The notes under the pieces: model-generated
What the model saw: the letters and a program-made list of their open reading frames with translations, nothing else
What the model was told of the DNA's origin: nothing
Database searches by the model: none
Position numbers and translations under genes: made by a program
Part shown: positions 44,134-53,978 of the stretch, one piece after another
Layout of the letters: every line of letters begins with the position of its first letter
Numbering within the stretch: position 1 is the first letter of the stretch
DNA from: Tretioscincus oriximinensis
Lineage: Eukaryota > Chordata > Lepidosauria > Squamata > Gymnophthalmidae
Direction: 5' to 3'
DNA length: 64,000 nt
NCBI GenBank assembly: GCA_022410635.1
Contig: JAJVDF010000002.1
Coordinates: 2,265,167 to 2,329,166 of the forward strand

Positions 44134-46213
44134 AAACTATATATAAATTAAAGACCTTTCTTGTATTTCTATATTTTTTTCTGGCCAAATGAGTTGAACA
44201 TTAAGTTAATGATTACTACATCTGCATTTTGTAATTCTGTAAGTTATACCACTTTTTTTTGCACCTGGCTCCATTTATTCTATGCTACTAGCCTAAAAGC
44301 AGGCATTTCAACTGGCATATAATATAAAGTAATTCAACTCTATTTTTTACATATTAAATCTAAGACTTAGCAAAAATCCAATGAGATTCTCAGGTTCTCA
44401 AAACTTCAGCCTTACAACATGGCTATAAAAGGCAAAGGACCTGCTCATTTAGTTGGAAACTAAAATGTTCCTCTGCTTGCAAGAATAGTTATATTATACA
44501 AAAGTTACGAAGTAGACAGTAACTTTCAGATAAGGACTTGGCAGAACGTCATATAACACAGTATTTTATTTTAGAGAAATGGCAAGGTAGCTTTAAGAAA
44601 GAAACTAAGCCCATTTCTGCACTGACCCTAAATTTCAGAATAGGGGGCTGTCATCTGCATGCTAACATGGATTATGACAGGTCCTGATAATACCATGACT
44701 ATTTACATAGAACACCCAAACTAATCAAAACTCTGGATCCCCAATTACAATTGCAGAATCCACTAGCTGGAAGAGATCTTCTGGATTATCCAGTTCAAGT
44801 ACATGCTCATTGCACAAATTAGATATTCTTGGATAACATATTAAACCCTCAAAGGAACCTCAAAATTATTTTTAAAAAGTTTAATCTTAAAACATAGAGC
44901 ATCCCAATTAAGCAAGAAAAACCCGAAAAGCAGAAAATGGGCCAGTTCGATCTTAAGCCGTTCTCCGGAAGTAGGCAAAGGCAAACCTACTTCTATATTT
45001 CTGTCAAGAAAATGTTACACAGATGTCCACGCAGTCACCTAAGAACAGGCCGTCACTTAATGGTATCTAACAATCAATAAGATGACAATGATGAGAGGCA
45101 GATTTTATTGATCTCAATATGGTTATTTTTTTCTAAAGAAAAGGTGCTCATGGCTTAGCTTTGCAAATGAAGATTCTTATGAAGGTGGTTGTTCACGTCT
45201 GATTCCGGCTCACTGCTGGCTGACGAGGCCAAAGGTCTTAATTGGACATGGTGGGTATAGTAATGTCCTGTTTCTGTGCCTTTGTCTTTCGTCATTAAGA
45301 TTAGAACTACATGCATTCTCAAAGGAGGAGACAACCATGTAGATTGTATGTCTCCAGTCTCAGTGATCGGTGGCTAGAGCAGACCATTGGCAGTGGTCAA
45401 TAGGGTCATCAAGGGATTTTTTCAGTTCTACATATCTATTTGTGGTGATCGTCTGTTGTGATAGCCTGTGACAAGTTCACCATACTTTGGAGCAGGCAAT
45501 GATCCTTCTTTCTGGATATGTGTACCATCAAGAGTAGCTACTTCTTCCATAGCATGGCTTAGATGCTAATGAGTTCTGCTTGTTGAACAACTGCAATGTT
45601 GGTAATATAGTTATTCCAGTGGATATGCAGGATGGTGCAGAGGCATTGCTGGTGGAAGTCCTCAAGGAGTCGCAGGTGGTAACTGATCTTCATGCTTTTT
45701 TTCAGGCTCTTTTATACAGTCTACCACATGCACTTTGCTCTTTTGGCCACCCTAAGATCCTCAGGTATATAAGTATAAATAAATAAATTTGTTGATCTGC
45801 TATCAATCTCTTTGTCAATCATGGCATCTAAGAAGACGATGCACCCCAGGTAGCTAAACTTTTGGACTGCCTTCTTTTATATATTTATAACTGAGATAGT
45901 GTTGCAAAACTTAACAGGCAGTTAACCTTGTAAGTGTGGGCTATTAGCAGTAAAAAATCTGAGCTACCAAAGCCACTAGGGATTTAAATACTACCAGGCA
46001 CACTACCTGTACTTGCAATGAACAAACTGCACAAATAGCAAGATCCAAATCCATACTGGTGCTTACACACAAGAAGTAACATTCTGACAAATTCCCCAGG
46101 TCTCTTTTCAATTAACAATTTGCCTATACATCTTCTTTAATAAATACTGACTAGTGAAAAAAACACTCTAGCAGAAAAATCTTTGAAAATTAGAAGGGGG
46201 AAATCATATTTAC
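44134..46213. other. Intron with a possible unassigned retroelement at 45060-45900
   Basis: 44740-44870 may be a very old CR1 3' end (GGAAGAGATCTTCTGG, CATGCTCATTGCAC). 45060-45900 has the composition of decayed coding sequence rather than AT-rich intron but matches no family I recognise. It ends with an L2-type tail (CCACCCTAAGATCCTCAGGT and AAATAAATAAATT at 45745-45790). No exon is seen. Confidence 0.4.
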
Positions 46214-46279
46214 CTCAATGTCCAGATTATCTTGTACATCTTTATTGCTTTTTCCACTTTTCCCTGCTTTCGGAGGCTC
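46214..46279 (-). CDS. PPP2R5C: PPP2R5C long-isoform exon ii
   Basis: A 66-bp, 22-codon exon, phase 0 at both ends. The acceptor is ATTTTAATTTCAG and the donor GTAAATATG. It reads EPPKAGKSGKSNKDVQDNLD then IE. The mammalian long isoform as I remember it continues MPNKNKKEK with EPPKAGKSGKSSKEGQDTVE, so the match is strong in the first half and divergent in the acidic second half. It joins the 9-codon first exon at 49414 and the exon at 33543 without changing frame. The segment is polar and lysine-rich, probably a disordered N-terminal extension outside the B56 repeat fold. Confidence 0.94.
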
Positions 46280-46900
46280 CTGAAATTAAAATGTTAATTT
46301 CTCTTACTTCTGGTGCAAAAGAAAATACAATTCTAGTCAACAGCACTCCAGTTCTAGTAAACCGGAGCAGAAAGTTATATTATGTAACAGGAAAAAAAGA
46401 TCCCTCTATGTTCTATGAACAAGTCAGGGAAACCATACAATGGCTTCAAGATATTAAAACAGCATATAAAAAAGAGAGAGAAGCAAAGAGGAAGGCGTTA
46501 AAAATTAATTAAAACTGCAACAAGTATTTCAGCAATTTAACTATGAAAACTAGTTAAGAATTTAGACAAAGATAAAGCAAGCCATAGAACTTCTTTGTCC
46601 GTGGAATTTTAAACAAAAAGTAAATGGCCATGTTTGGCAAATCTAAAATCCAAAAAATGAATTTTGCTGATGTGGAATGGCAATGCATATTCTATAATAT
46701 CACCTAAAGTTTGCCTTACTATTCAGTTCCACCTGCTATGCCTTATTAAAATGCCAGTTAGCAGCCAACTCTTCACTTTTGGTATTCTTCCATATCCAGT
46801 AAGATACTCCTAAATGTTTGTGATTTCCTTGATAATATATACTTACAACAAGACACACAGCTATGGACATATCACATGAAATTCCACATTAACAAGGGGG
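46280..46900. other. Intron between long-isoform exons i and ii
   Basis: AT-rich, no repeat recognised. A plus-strand open frame at 46183-46512 overlaps the exon on the opposite strand. It reads TSGAKENTILVNSTPVLVNR and KTAYKKEREAKRKALKIN; I see no splice or homology support for it as a gene. Confidence 0.45.
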
Positions 46901-46904
46901 GTCT

Positions 46905-47075
46905 CATAGCAACTTGGTGACTAACAAGAAAAAGTTAGCATGAGCTTTTGCAAAATACGTCTACTTTTTCAACAAAAGTTCATGCTGCTATCTTTTTCTT
47001 TCTAGTTTCTAAGGTGCTACAAGACTTAGAAATGCTGATCCAGGCTAACATAGTTCCTTCTTTGTCTACTATAGG
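46905..47075. repeat. Foldback repeat, nearly complete
   Basis: Inverted arms: GGTGACTAACAAGAAAAAGT with CTTTCTAGTTTCTAAGGTGC, and AGCATGAGCTTTTG with CAAAAGTTCATGCTGCT, around a TACGTCTACTTTTTC loop. It belongs to the same family as 2326-2490 and 51005-51300. Confidence 0.75.
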
Positions 47076-47935
47076 GAAATATTAAGGGATAAGCCCTTTG
47101 TTTCTGTAACTAGAAAGATTTAGCAGTCAATTATGAGAGTAATGCTGCAATACTAACTTGGCTAGCAGTCTGACTTTTGTTTATTCAAAATAGATTTCTC
47201 TATTTAAAAAGGTACAGTTTCAACTATATGTACATTATTTAAAATTAGACATAAACATTATGAACTTCAAAGAGTTATTTACTTTCAAGATGTAAATAAG
47301 TTCTTCCAAAGCAGGAGAGAACGTGCTAAACCCTAACATGTGCTTTAATTATCTGCTGACATATTTTACAAGTACATGGCAGAAAAATCCAGGAAGTTCA
47401 CACGAATATGTGGAAGTGGACTGATTATCTCATTTAAATAACTAATAAAACAGATTTCTGCCATGCAAATTTAGTTGGAAATGCTTTTCATTATTGGTCT
47501 TGCCACTCATTCACTCCTTCCTCCGTGCAATACAGCAGTTATTTTCTTACACTACCTTTCAAAAATGAACTTGTAAGTAGTTAAACTTTGAATAACATTA
47601 AAAATAGAGCAACATTAAATCTGTATTCCCCCTTCTCTATTCCCCAAAGACACAGATTTAAAGCTTAGACCAGAGGGTGAGGGGAAGGGGAGGGACTGTC
47701 AGTTGGTAAAAATGCCACAAAACTCTTAGCTGTTTTATCCTTAAAGCACAAACTCGTGCCTCCTGATGTTTCCCACTTTTCCAGAACTCTGCATGGGACG
47801 GGTGTGTGTGTGTAAGGGGATAATTAAAAGATATGTGTGTACAAGAGTCGATACACACCCATGTGTGGAAAGTGAGCGTGCATGTGCATGTTGTCTGTGC
47901 AAGGGAGAGAATGTCTGACTATACATTCCAATTTC
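47076..47935. other. Intronic DNA, no gene seen
   Basis: No exon or named repeat. Short TG-rich stretches lie at about 47800-47890. Confidence 0.5.
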
Positions 47936-47941
47936 AAGTGC

Positions 47942-48735
47942 AGGTGGTTATTTATTTATTTATTTATTTTTAGTACTTTTATCCCACCCTTCACCCTAAG
48001 GTCGCAGGGCGGCTTACAACATTAAAATAGCGTAACAGTTAAAAACAGTGACCCCCAAACCCTCCCCACCCATTCACACCCCCCCAGGCGTGAGCCCGGC
48101 CAGGAGGTCCACTAACTACCAAATGCCCGGGTGAAGAGGTAGGTCTTCACCAGACGGCGGAATGTTAACAAAGATGTCGCCTGGCGAGCCTCAAGAGGGA
48201 GGCTATTCCATAATTGGGGGGCTACCGCTGAGAAGGCTCTTTTGCGTGCCCCAGTTGTTCTCCATGAAGAGGGCACCACGAGCCTATTCTCCCCAGCGGA
48301 CCTGAGGCAGCGGGTTGGCCTGTACAGGAGTAGACGGTCCCTTAGGTACGCAGGTCCCAAGCCGTTTAGGACTTTATATGTCAAAACAAGCACTTTGAAT
48401 TGGGCTCGGAAGCGAATTGGAAGCCAGTGCAGTTGTTTCAGGATCGGGGTAATATGGGCCCGACCCGGGGTCCCNGTCAACAACCGGGCCGCCATATTTT
48501 GCACCAGCTCCAGCCTCCGGACCGTCTTCAAAGGCAGCCCCACGTAGAGAGCGTTACAGTAGTCCAATCTGGAGGTTACAAGAGCATGGATAACTGTTGC
48601 CAGGTTCTCCGCATCCAGGTAGGCCCTGAGCTGGCGGACCAACCGGAGGTTGTAGTTAATCCATCCCACCAATGCGACACCTTCCATATGAAGGCAAAAG
48701 ACCGAAAAGTGAGCATGAAAAGCAGGAAACACAAA
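47942..48735 (-). pseudogene. L2-type LINE, C-terminal 200 codons, best copy
   Basis: The minus-strand frame 48112-48732 encodes the C-terminal region of an L2-clade LINE polyprotein: VIHALVTSRLDYCNALYVGL, LVQNMAARLL, HWLPIRFRAQFKVLVLTYKV, GLGPAYLRDRLLLYRPTRCL and LWNSLPLEARQATSLLTFRR. It is open except for one N at 48475. The 3' end has CACCCTTCACCCTAAGGTCG (47988 region) and a TTTATTTATTTATTTATTTT tail at 47948-47970. It is 5'-truncated with no upstream reverse transcriptase core. The low number of lesions points to a young copy. It sits 700 bp from the gene's CpG island, in the first intron of the long isoform. Confidence 0.93.
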
Positions 48736-48768
48736 TATGTACCTGTATTAGTCTAGATCGGAGAATCT

Positions 48769-48966
48769 ACAAAGGGGGGGGGGGGGGGGGGGCGGTGTCT
48801 CGTAGTGCCTTACAGACCAACAGCAACCATCATAACAGGTAACATGGGCTTTTGTGGACATATCCAGTTTAGTGGCTGTTTTTAATATAATAACTGGGTT
48901 TTTTGTTGTTTACAGCCCTGAGATCTTTGGGTATAGTGAAGTGAAGTGAAGTGAAGTGAAGTGAAG

Positions 48967-49001
<35 letters not shown>

Positions 49002-49060
49002 ATGAAAGCTCACGCGAACTACTTTTTTCTCGTCAAGTTTCTAAGGTGCTACCAGATACA
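48769..49060. repeat. Simple repeats and foldback remnants
   Basis: A run of about 19 G lies at 48774-48792, then a GTGAA pentamer array at about 48936-48967 passes directly into an AAAT tetramer array at about 48967-49003. Fragments on either side (TCTCGTAGTGCCTTACAGAC, GTTTCTAAGGTGCTACCAGA) resemble the ends of the foldback repeat family. Confidence 0.8.
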
Positions 49061-49319
49061 TACATACATCCACGGGACGTTAGGGAGATGTGATGCTGTG
49101 CTTTTTAATACAAATAATTTCATTTAAAAAAAGAAGACACGAAATGGAGAAAGTGTGCGGTTTTCCGGGCTCCCTCCCCTCCCCCCGCCCCCACGGTCTC
49201 AGTCCCACTCGGGACCAGTCTCAGCCCCCCTTCCTCCCCTTGACGGGCCTTTTGGCACCTCGACTACCAACTATTTATTTATTGACTGGTTGATATAAAA
49301 CCCTCCCGTCCCCCTTCTT

Positions 49320-50080
49320 CTCCCCCCTCCCCAGCCCCCCGGTCCCGGGCCTGCTGCTGGCGGTGCCGTGTAACTCCCCCGGAGTTTCCTCAGGCGGGCC
49401 TGACCTGGATCACTTTCTCCTTCTTGTTTTTATTCGGCATGGCCGCCGGGTTGGGTGGCTGGGGACCCGCCAGGCCGGAGAGCCGCCGCCGCGGCCGCCG
49501 CCTCTCCCACGGGGGGCGGCGGTGTGAGTGGCGCTGCCGCGCTGCCTCCTCGCCTGCTGCTGCTGGTGCTGCTGCTGNTGCTGCGGCGGCGGCTTCCACC
49601 ACCTCTTCTGCGCCTCCTCCCAGCCCCAAGCGCCTCCTCGCTCTCGCCGCCCTCCCTGGCTGTGCTGCTCCTTCCCGCCTGCCTTTCCCGCTGCCTCGCC
49701 TCCACCGGCCGGCCAACCGGCCTGCCTGCCTCCGCCTCCTCCTGCCGCCGCGTTCGCTCGTTCGCTCGGCTCCCTCCCTCCCGCTCAGACGCGGCGGCGG
49801 CGGCGGCGCAGCAGGCAGGCCTCGCTCCTCCTCGCCCCGCCCCCCTCGCCCATTCCCAGCCAGAGGCGGCGGCGGCCCCTGTTTGTCGTCAGCCGCCGCG
49901 CTCGTTTTGCTCCCAGCCTCCCCTCCCCGCCGCCGGGGGCCGGGCCGGGCTGCAAAGCGGCTTCTTCCCATTGGCTGAGCTGCACCACGCGGGACTAACG
50001 TTCTTCCTCTTCCCTCGCTCCCTCTCTGTCATGGACGGACGGTGACGGGTACACGCTGACGGGACGGGCTCCCTTCACTT
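49320..50080 (-). promoter_or_regulatory. CpG-island promoter of the PPP2R5C long isoform
   Basis: This is the only strongly CpG-dense block in 64 kb, with GC boxes (CCCCGCCCCCC about 49835-49845) and a CCAAT box on the minus strand (CAGCCAATGGG, about 49967-49977). CAG/CGG-rich repeats with one N lie near 49555-49600. It covers the 5' leader and first coding exon of the long PPP2R5C isoform. No TATA box is evident. The limits were judged by eye. Confidence 0.85.
49414..49440 (-). CDS. PPP2R5C: PPP2R5C long-isoform first coding exon
   Basis: Nine codons, MPNKNKKEK, with a favourable start context (GGCGGCCATGC, G at -3). The vertebrate long gamma isoform begins MPNKNKKEKEPPKAG in my memory, and the next exon here starts EPPKAG, so the donor AAA/GTGATC at 49413 is chosen. 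A second, stronger-looking donor CAG/GTCAGG lies 9 bases downstream and would add VIQ in frame. The reading frame also stays open for about 530 bases upstream of this ATG, but that part is arginine-, alanine- and proline-rich low complexity and is treated as 5' leader. Phase 0 joins the exon at 46214. Confidence 0.88.
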
Positions 50081-50145
50081 TTCCTCCTCCTCTTCTCCTC
50101 TTCCTCCTCCTCCTCCTCCTCCTCCTCCTCCTCCTCCTCCTTCTC
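50081..50145. repeat. TCC/CCT trinucleotide repeat
   Basis: A pyrimidine-only tract of about 65 bases (a TTC-CTC mix, then more than ten CCT units) at the upstream edge of the CpG island. On the gene strand it is a polypurine AGG tract. Confidence 0.9.
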
Positions 50146-50201
50146 GTTCTTCACTCTCGCTGAACTTCCCCTTGCGCCCGCCTGAATGTTTGCATCTTCT
50201 T

Positions 50202-50345
50202 GAGCCCTGTCTACACTGAGCCTTATTCCGGGTTATATCACGGTATAGCAGCCTACCATCTACATACTAGGTAGGCTAATGCCCTAGTCTACCTGGGTAT
50301 GTGGATGGCCAACCTCTGAATAAAGTTCATTGGGGACAGCATTAG
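50202..50345. mobile_element. MITE related to 33966-34100
   Basis: The left end is GAGCCCTGTCTACACTGAGC, with TTATTCCGGGTTATATCACG. The right end TTCATTGGGGACAGCATT is its inverse. The interior has the inverted pair ACCATCTACATACTAGGTAG and CCTACCTGGGTATGTGGATGG-like segments. It is located immediately upstream of the CpG island. Confidence 0.75.
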
Positions 50346-50689
50346 AGAACGAAGGATGCTGAGACAGTGTTCTAATCTGGCATCAAACCACTTTTAGAAG
50401 GGAAAGACACAGCAGCAAAATACAGTAAATAGACCATTTATTTTCCAAGCTGGAGAATGGTGAAAGAAAGAAAACATCCAGCCACTTAGTCTGGCTGATG
50501 TGTCTAGGTATTCTGAAAGTGGATTGAAGCCGAATTGAGATGTTACATGAGAAACAGCAAGGTTGGAAAACTTGTAGAAATAGGCTGCTTAAAAAAAAAT
50601 AAGTATAATAATAATAAAGGATGGACAGAAGCAGGTTTACCGCCTGTTTCAAATTTTGTGCCGGCTTTTTGAAAATTGCTGTATCAATA

Positions 50690-50920
50690 GCTATTAAATC
50701 AGATCAATAGCTGATGGATCTCTTGATACTGCTTCTGAGGTGATTCAACAGGCAGTATTCCTGAAATACCATTTGCAGGGAGTTGAGAAAAGTGAAGGTT
50801 CTGTCTTTTTCTGCTTGAGATTGTCCAAGTGCAATTGGTGGGCCACCGTGAGACAGAATGCTGGACTAGAAATGTGGCCTGATTTAGCAGGACTCTTGCG
50901 TTCTTGTGTAAAAAGGTATT
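50690..50920 (+). mobile_element. CR1 (TTCTTATG-tail family) 3' end, diverged
   Basis: It reads TTCAACAGGCAGTATTCCTG, CATTTGCAGGGAGTTGAGAA, GGGCCACCGTGAGACAGAAT and CTGATTTAGCAGGACTCTTG. It is the same family as 25320-25570. Confidence 0.85.
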
Positions 50921-51004
50921 TGAAATAACAAAAATAAAATGTATGTTTATTTACAAAATATTCCAAGATATTTGTATTACTGTAGTGTACAAGTCAAGAT
51001 TCCA

Positions 51005-51300
51005 AAAGTCTAGCAAAGGCGCTTGTAGCACTTAGAGACTAACGAGAAACGTAGGCAGCATGAGTTTCAAAGACATGCATACTTCTGCAGATGCTAGGAG
51101 ACCAACTTCAGGAACAGACTTTAATAGGAAACTTAATTCATGAGGATTTACATTTCCTTTCCTTCATTCAGTTCCCTATAAAAGTCTGTTCCTGACATTG
51201 GTCTGCTTGAATCTGAAGAAATAGACATGTCTACAGAAGTTCATGACACATATCTTNTTAGTCTCTAGTTGGACTTTCTGAACTAAGACTAACATGGTTT
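51005..51300. repeat. Foldback repeat, full length
   Basis: Arms: GCTTGTAGCACTTAGAGACT near 51020 against TCTTNTTAGTCTCTAG near 51255; GAACAGACTTTAATAGG near 51112 against CCTATAAAAGTCTGTTC near 51175; AGCATGAGTTTC against AGAAGTTCATGACAC. An AGGATTTACATTTCC centre lies at about 51145. Confidence 0.8.
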
Positions 51301-51800
51301 TCTGATGTGTGATGACTAGAATTGCACATAATATTCCACATGTGGGCTTACCTTAGATTTATAAAAAGGCCCCATGATGCTTTCAAATTTATTTTCTATT
51401 ACAAGGTTGGCTGTACATGCATGTGAAAAAATACTTTCCCTTCTTAGTCCCAACTCTCCTGTCAATTTTATAAAGTACTTCTGGTTCTAGAATTGTGCAA
51501 TCTAATTTCAGTTACAATTTCCATAACCTTGCCTGTAACTGATATTAAGCTAACTGATCTGTAGTTTCCCTGAGTCATCCTGATCATTCCTGAATTATTT
51601 TTTGAAGAGTGGTATTAACATTTTCTACCCTCCTTTCTTCAGTACAGAGCCTGCTCTTAGGGAAAGATGATAGGTTTTCGCTCAAAAATCAGCAGTTTCA
51701 CATTTGAGTTCTTTAAGAACTCTCGGATGAATGCCATCTGTTCATGATGATTTGTTAATATTATATATATACCAGTTGAGGATAATTGTGTGCATAATGT
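51301..51800 (-). mobile_element. Old CR1 LINE fragment
   Basis: It reads GTGATGACTAGAATTGCACA, GTGGGCTTACCTTAGATTTA, then GAAAAAATACTTTCCCTTCT and TAAGCTAACTGATCTGTAGT, which on the minus strand matches parts of the CR1 reverse transcriptase and 3' region (compare 10900-10990 and 20230-20300). It is shuffled by deletions. The final part contains the reverse complement of the ACACCAATCTTCAAAAA segment. Confidence 0.7.
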
Positions 51801-51985
51801 TCTCATTAGATTGTAGCAGCATATTTTTGGCATTTTTCACAGAACTGCATTTCCAGAGCTCAGAACCCTCTTAGCCTATCTCTCTGGGTTGTTTGGAAGA
51901 AAAAAATGGAGGAAAATAATGTTTTTGCGTTGTGTGGAATATAAATTTCTGTGATGCAGAAGCTAGTCATATAAAAACTGTAGGG

Positions 51986-52278
51986 CAGGGGTCCTCAAAC
52001 TACGCCCTAAGGGCCACATGTGGCCCGCCAAAGACATTTATCCAGCCCGCAAGATGTTGTCACCGCCATCTGTCCTGATTAGCAGTCGACTAGTCCCGGG
52101 CTCACAGTAACACACCCCTTGTCTTTTTATAGTGCACGCGCACAATGCGCACTTCATGACACTAGGTGGTGCAAAAACTTTGAATTTGCTCATAGGTTTT
52201 TTTTTAAACTAGTCCAGCCCTCTAACGGTCTGAGGAATAGTGAACTGNCNCCCTGTTNAAAAGATTTGAGGATCCCTG
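51986..52278. mobile_element. hAT (Charlie-like) non-autonomous element
   Basis: It begins CAGGGGTCCTCAAACTACGC with GGGCCACATGTGGCCCGCC next, and ends TTTGAGGATCCCTG. The ends are inverted copies (CAGGGGTCCTCAAAC and CAGGGATCCTCAAAT). About 290 bp with three Ns, non-coding. A matching 8-bp target duplication is not obvious. Confidence 0.8.
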
Positions 52279-52621
52279 CTTATGGTATGAGGACATATGA
52301 AACACTGCTTTTTATTTTTTAGAAACATGTTTTTATTACATAAACTCATTGGAGAAGCCTGTAAAAATGCAGGCATGGATTAAAGTTGTGGATGTGCCCA
52401 CNGACGTTATGGCAAGTTGCAGCATCTGGGGCTGGGTAGCACGCGGGCGTGTTGTGGGCAGATGGTTTNGAGGGGGAGTGGTGTGTTGGTGCTCTGGGTG
52501 GGCAAGGTGGGCCTGCACAGGTTATAGGGGACAGCTTTAGAGTCAGCTGAGGGGGATGCGTTGCCTGTGGCAGTTCACAGGTCGTGGAGGGGTTACAATC
52601 CTCACACCATGGCAGTTGGTT

Positions 52622-52705
52622 AGAAGAACATAAGAGCCATACTGGATCAGGTTACAACCCATCTAGTCCAGCATTCTNTCCCACACAGAGGCCCACTAAA
52701 GGCCA
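52622..52705 (-). mobile_element. CR1 3' end fragment
   Basis: It reads AGAACATAAGAGCCATACTG, GATCAGGTTACAACCCATCT and CACACAGAGGCCCACTAAA. 84 bp, the extreme 3' end of the TTCTTATG-tail family. Confidence 0.85.
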
Positions 52706-52724
52706 ATCACTACAACACTTTTTA

Positions 52725-53040
52725 TTAAAATAGATCAGTGTTTCAAAACTGACAACGTTCTAGAAACCTGGAAGGAAACCATAGCTGCAACTTTTTTTTT
52801 GATGTGGAGAAAACTGATTCAGCACTTACAGGCCAACTTCTCTGTTTTATCAAAGTTACAATTTACTAAGAGCAGCCATATTAAATAATATTACTCTTAT
52901 TATGTCTGAGAATCAGTGTGATTCCATTACAGGAAGAAACATCTCAAAACTAATCCATGCAGCACTCAGTATGTCCATGCACAGCAAAATACAGAAAATA
53001 TCTCTACTCAACATAGATACGAACAAAGGCTCCATTTTGA
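52725..53040 (+). pseudogene. L1 ORF2 reverse transcriptase fragment
   Basis: Translated in one plus frame it reads TWKETIAAT, a short low-complexity break, FSTYRPTSLFYQSYNLLRAA, then MSENQCDSITGRNISKLIHA and KISLLNIDTNKGSI. This follows the order of L1 ORF2: SYRPISLLN.D.K, then dQ.GF..GR, then LslDaeKAFD. The FDSL box itself is not recovered. Several stops and a T run break the frame. 53040-53290 on the minus strand may be another L1 piece (QYEWFQIFDYF), but that is weaker. Confidence 0.7.
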
Positions 53041-53707
53041 CCAGTCACTAGTTTGTACTTATGGTTTTNAAAAAAAACAAATTTATCCATAAAATTTCCA
53101 CTATTTTTAGATGAATCTATCTCTTGAGCACAAATAAATAAAAAATAATCAAATATCTGAAACCATTCATATTGAATGATACNAAATATGAACATTCCAG
53201 CTCCCATCTTCATAGACAGATTATCTTTCAAGCATATATCTCTCTGAGCCCTTCCCCACCACACATTTTGCTTTGCAATTTCTTTCAAAGTCTGGAAAAA
53301 CGTGTCTGTGATTGCGCTTCACCTACNTCAGGTTTCCACACTGCTTAGCAATGAACATGTGTGGTCTCCTGGGGCACATTGAAGGTGATGTTGCTCCCTC
53401 CTTGCTAAAAATGGTGCGTGGGAATGAACACTCTTTCTCAGGTTCATTCTGTCTAAGTCATCAGACAAAAATCAGGACTTTCTTTAGCACAAATATATTA
53501 TTTTAAAACATCCATTGTTACTCTTAAAAAACAAATTCATATTGCATTCTATTATTAACTAAACTATGACCAGGTAACCAAGGTAAAACTGTTGTATACC
53601 TTAACGTAGACTTTGCAGTTGTTCATAGAATTATAACCCTACTGTAAAGGGGAAGATCTGGTGATAAATGTATATTGAAGTACTCATGAGATTTGATCAA
53701 ATCTCTC

Positions 53708-53978
53708 TTAGGCCCTAGTCATGCTTAAGTTTTAATCCAGCTTCAGTTCACTTTCAGAATAAAAAAATAGCAAAGTGATTAGTAATTTTCTTATTATAGT
53801 ATCTAAACCAAAGGTGACTTTCTCAAATTAGAGAATGCCAAAAGAAAACATTTTGATACTTTGCTGATGTGAAACTGGGCTGAAACTAGATTTAAACTCT
53901 GAAAGTGGGCTGAAACTANATTTAAACTCTGAAAGTGGGCTGAAACTAGATTTAAACTTGGATTTGATCAGGGCTTTA
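53708..53978. mobile_element. MITE with tandemly expanded right inverted repeat
   Basis: The left end TTAGGCCCTAGTCATGCTTA, AGTTTTAATCCAGCTTCAGT and TCACTTTCAGA has its inverse on the right (TCTGAAAGTGGGCTGAAACT, AGATTTAAACTTGGATTTGA, TCAGGGCTTTA). In the right arm the block TGAAACTAGATTTAAACTCT plus GAAAGTGGGC (30 bp) is repeated head to tail at 53881-53910 and 53911-53940, with a third partial copy to 53958. The left arm has a single copy. Confidence 0.8.

Noticed and set aside
46183..46512. 109-codon plus-strand frame overlapping PPP2R5C exon ii
   Set aside because: It starts within the intron and exon of the opposite strand, has no splice or homology support, and its lysine-rich end looks like AT-rich chance coding.
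49424..50045. Long plus-strand open frames of up to 196 codons across the CpG island
   Set aside because: They are GC-rich shadows of the opposite strand and leader (long runs of A, P, R, S and L), with no domain. The minus-strand first exon explains the region.
52119..52322. Open frame over the hAT element at 51986
   Set aside because: It contains Ns and no transposase motif; the element is short and non-autonomous.
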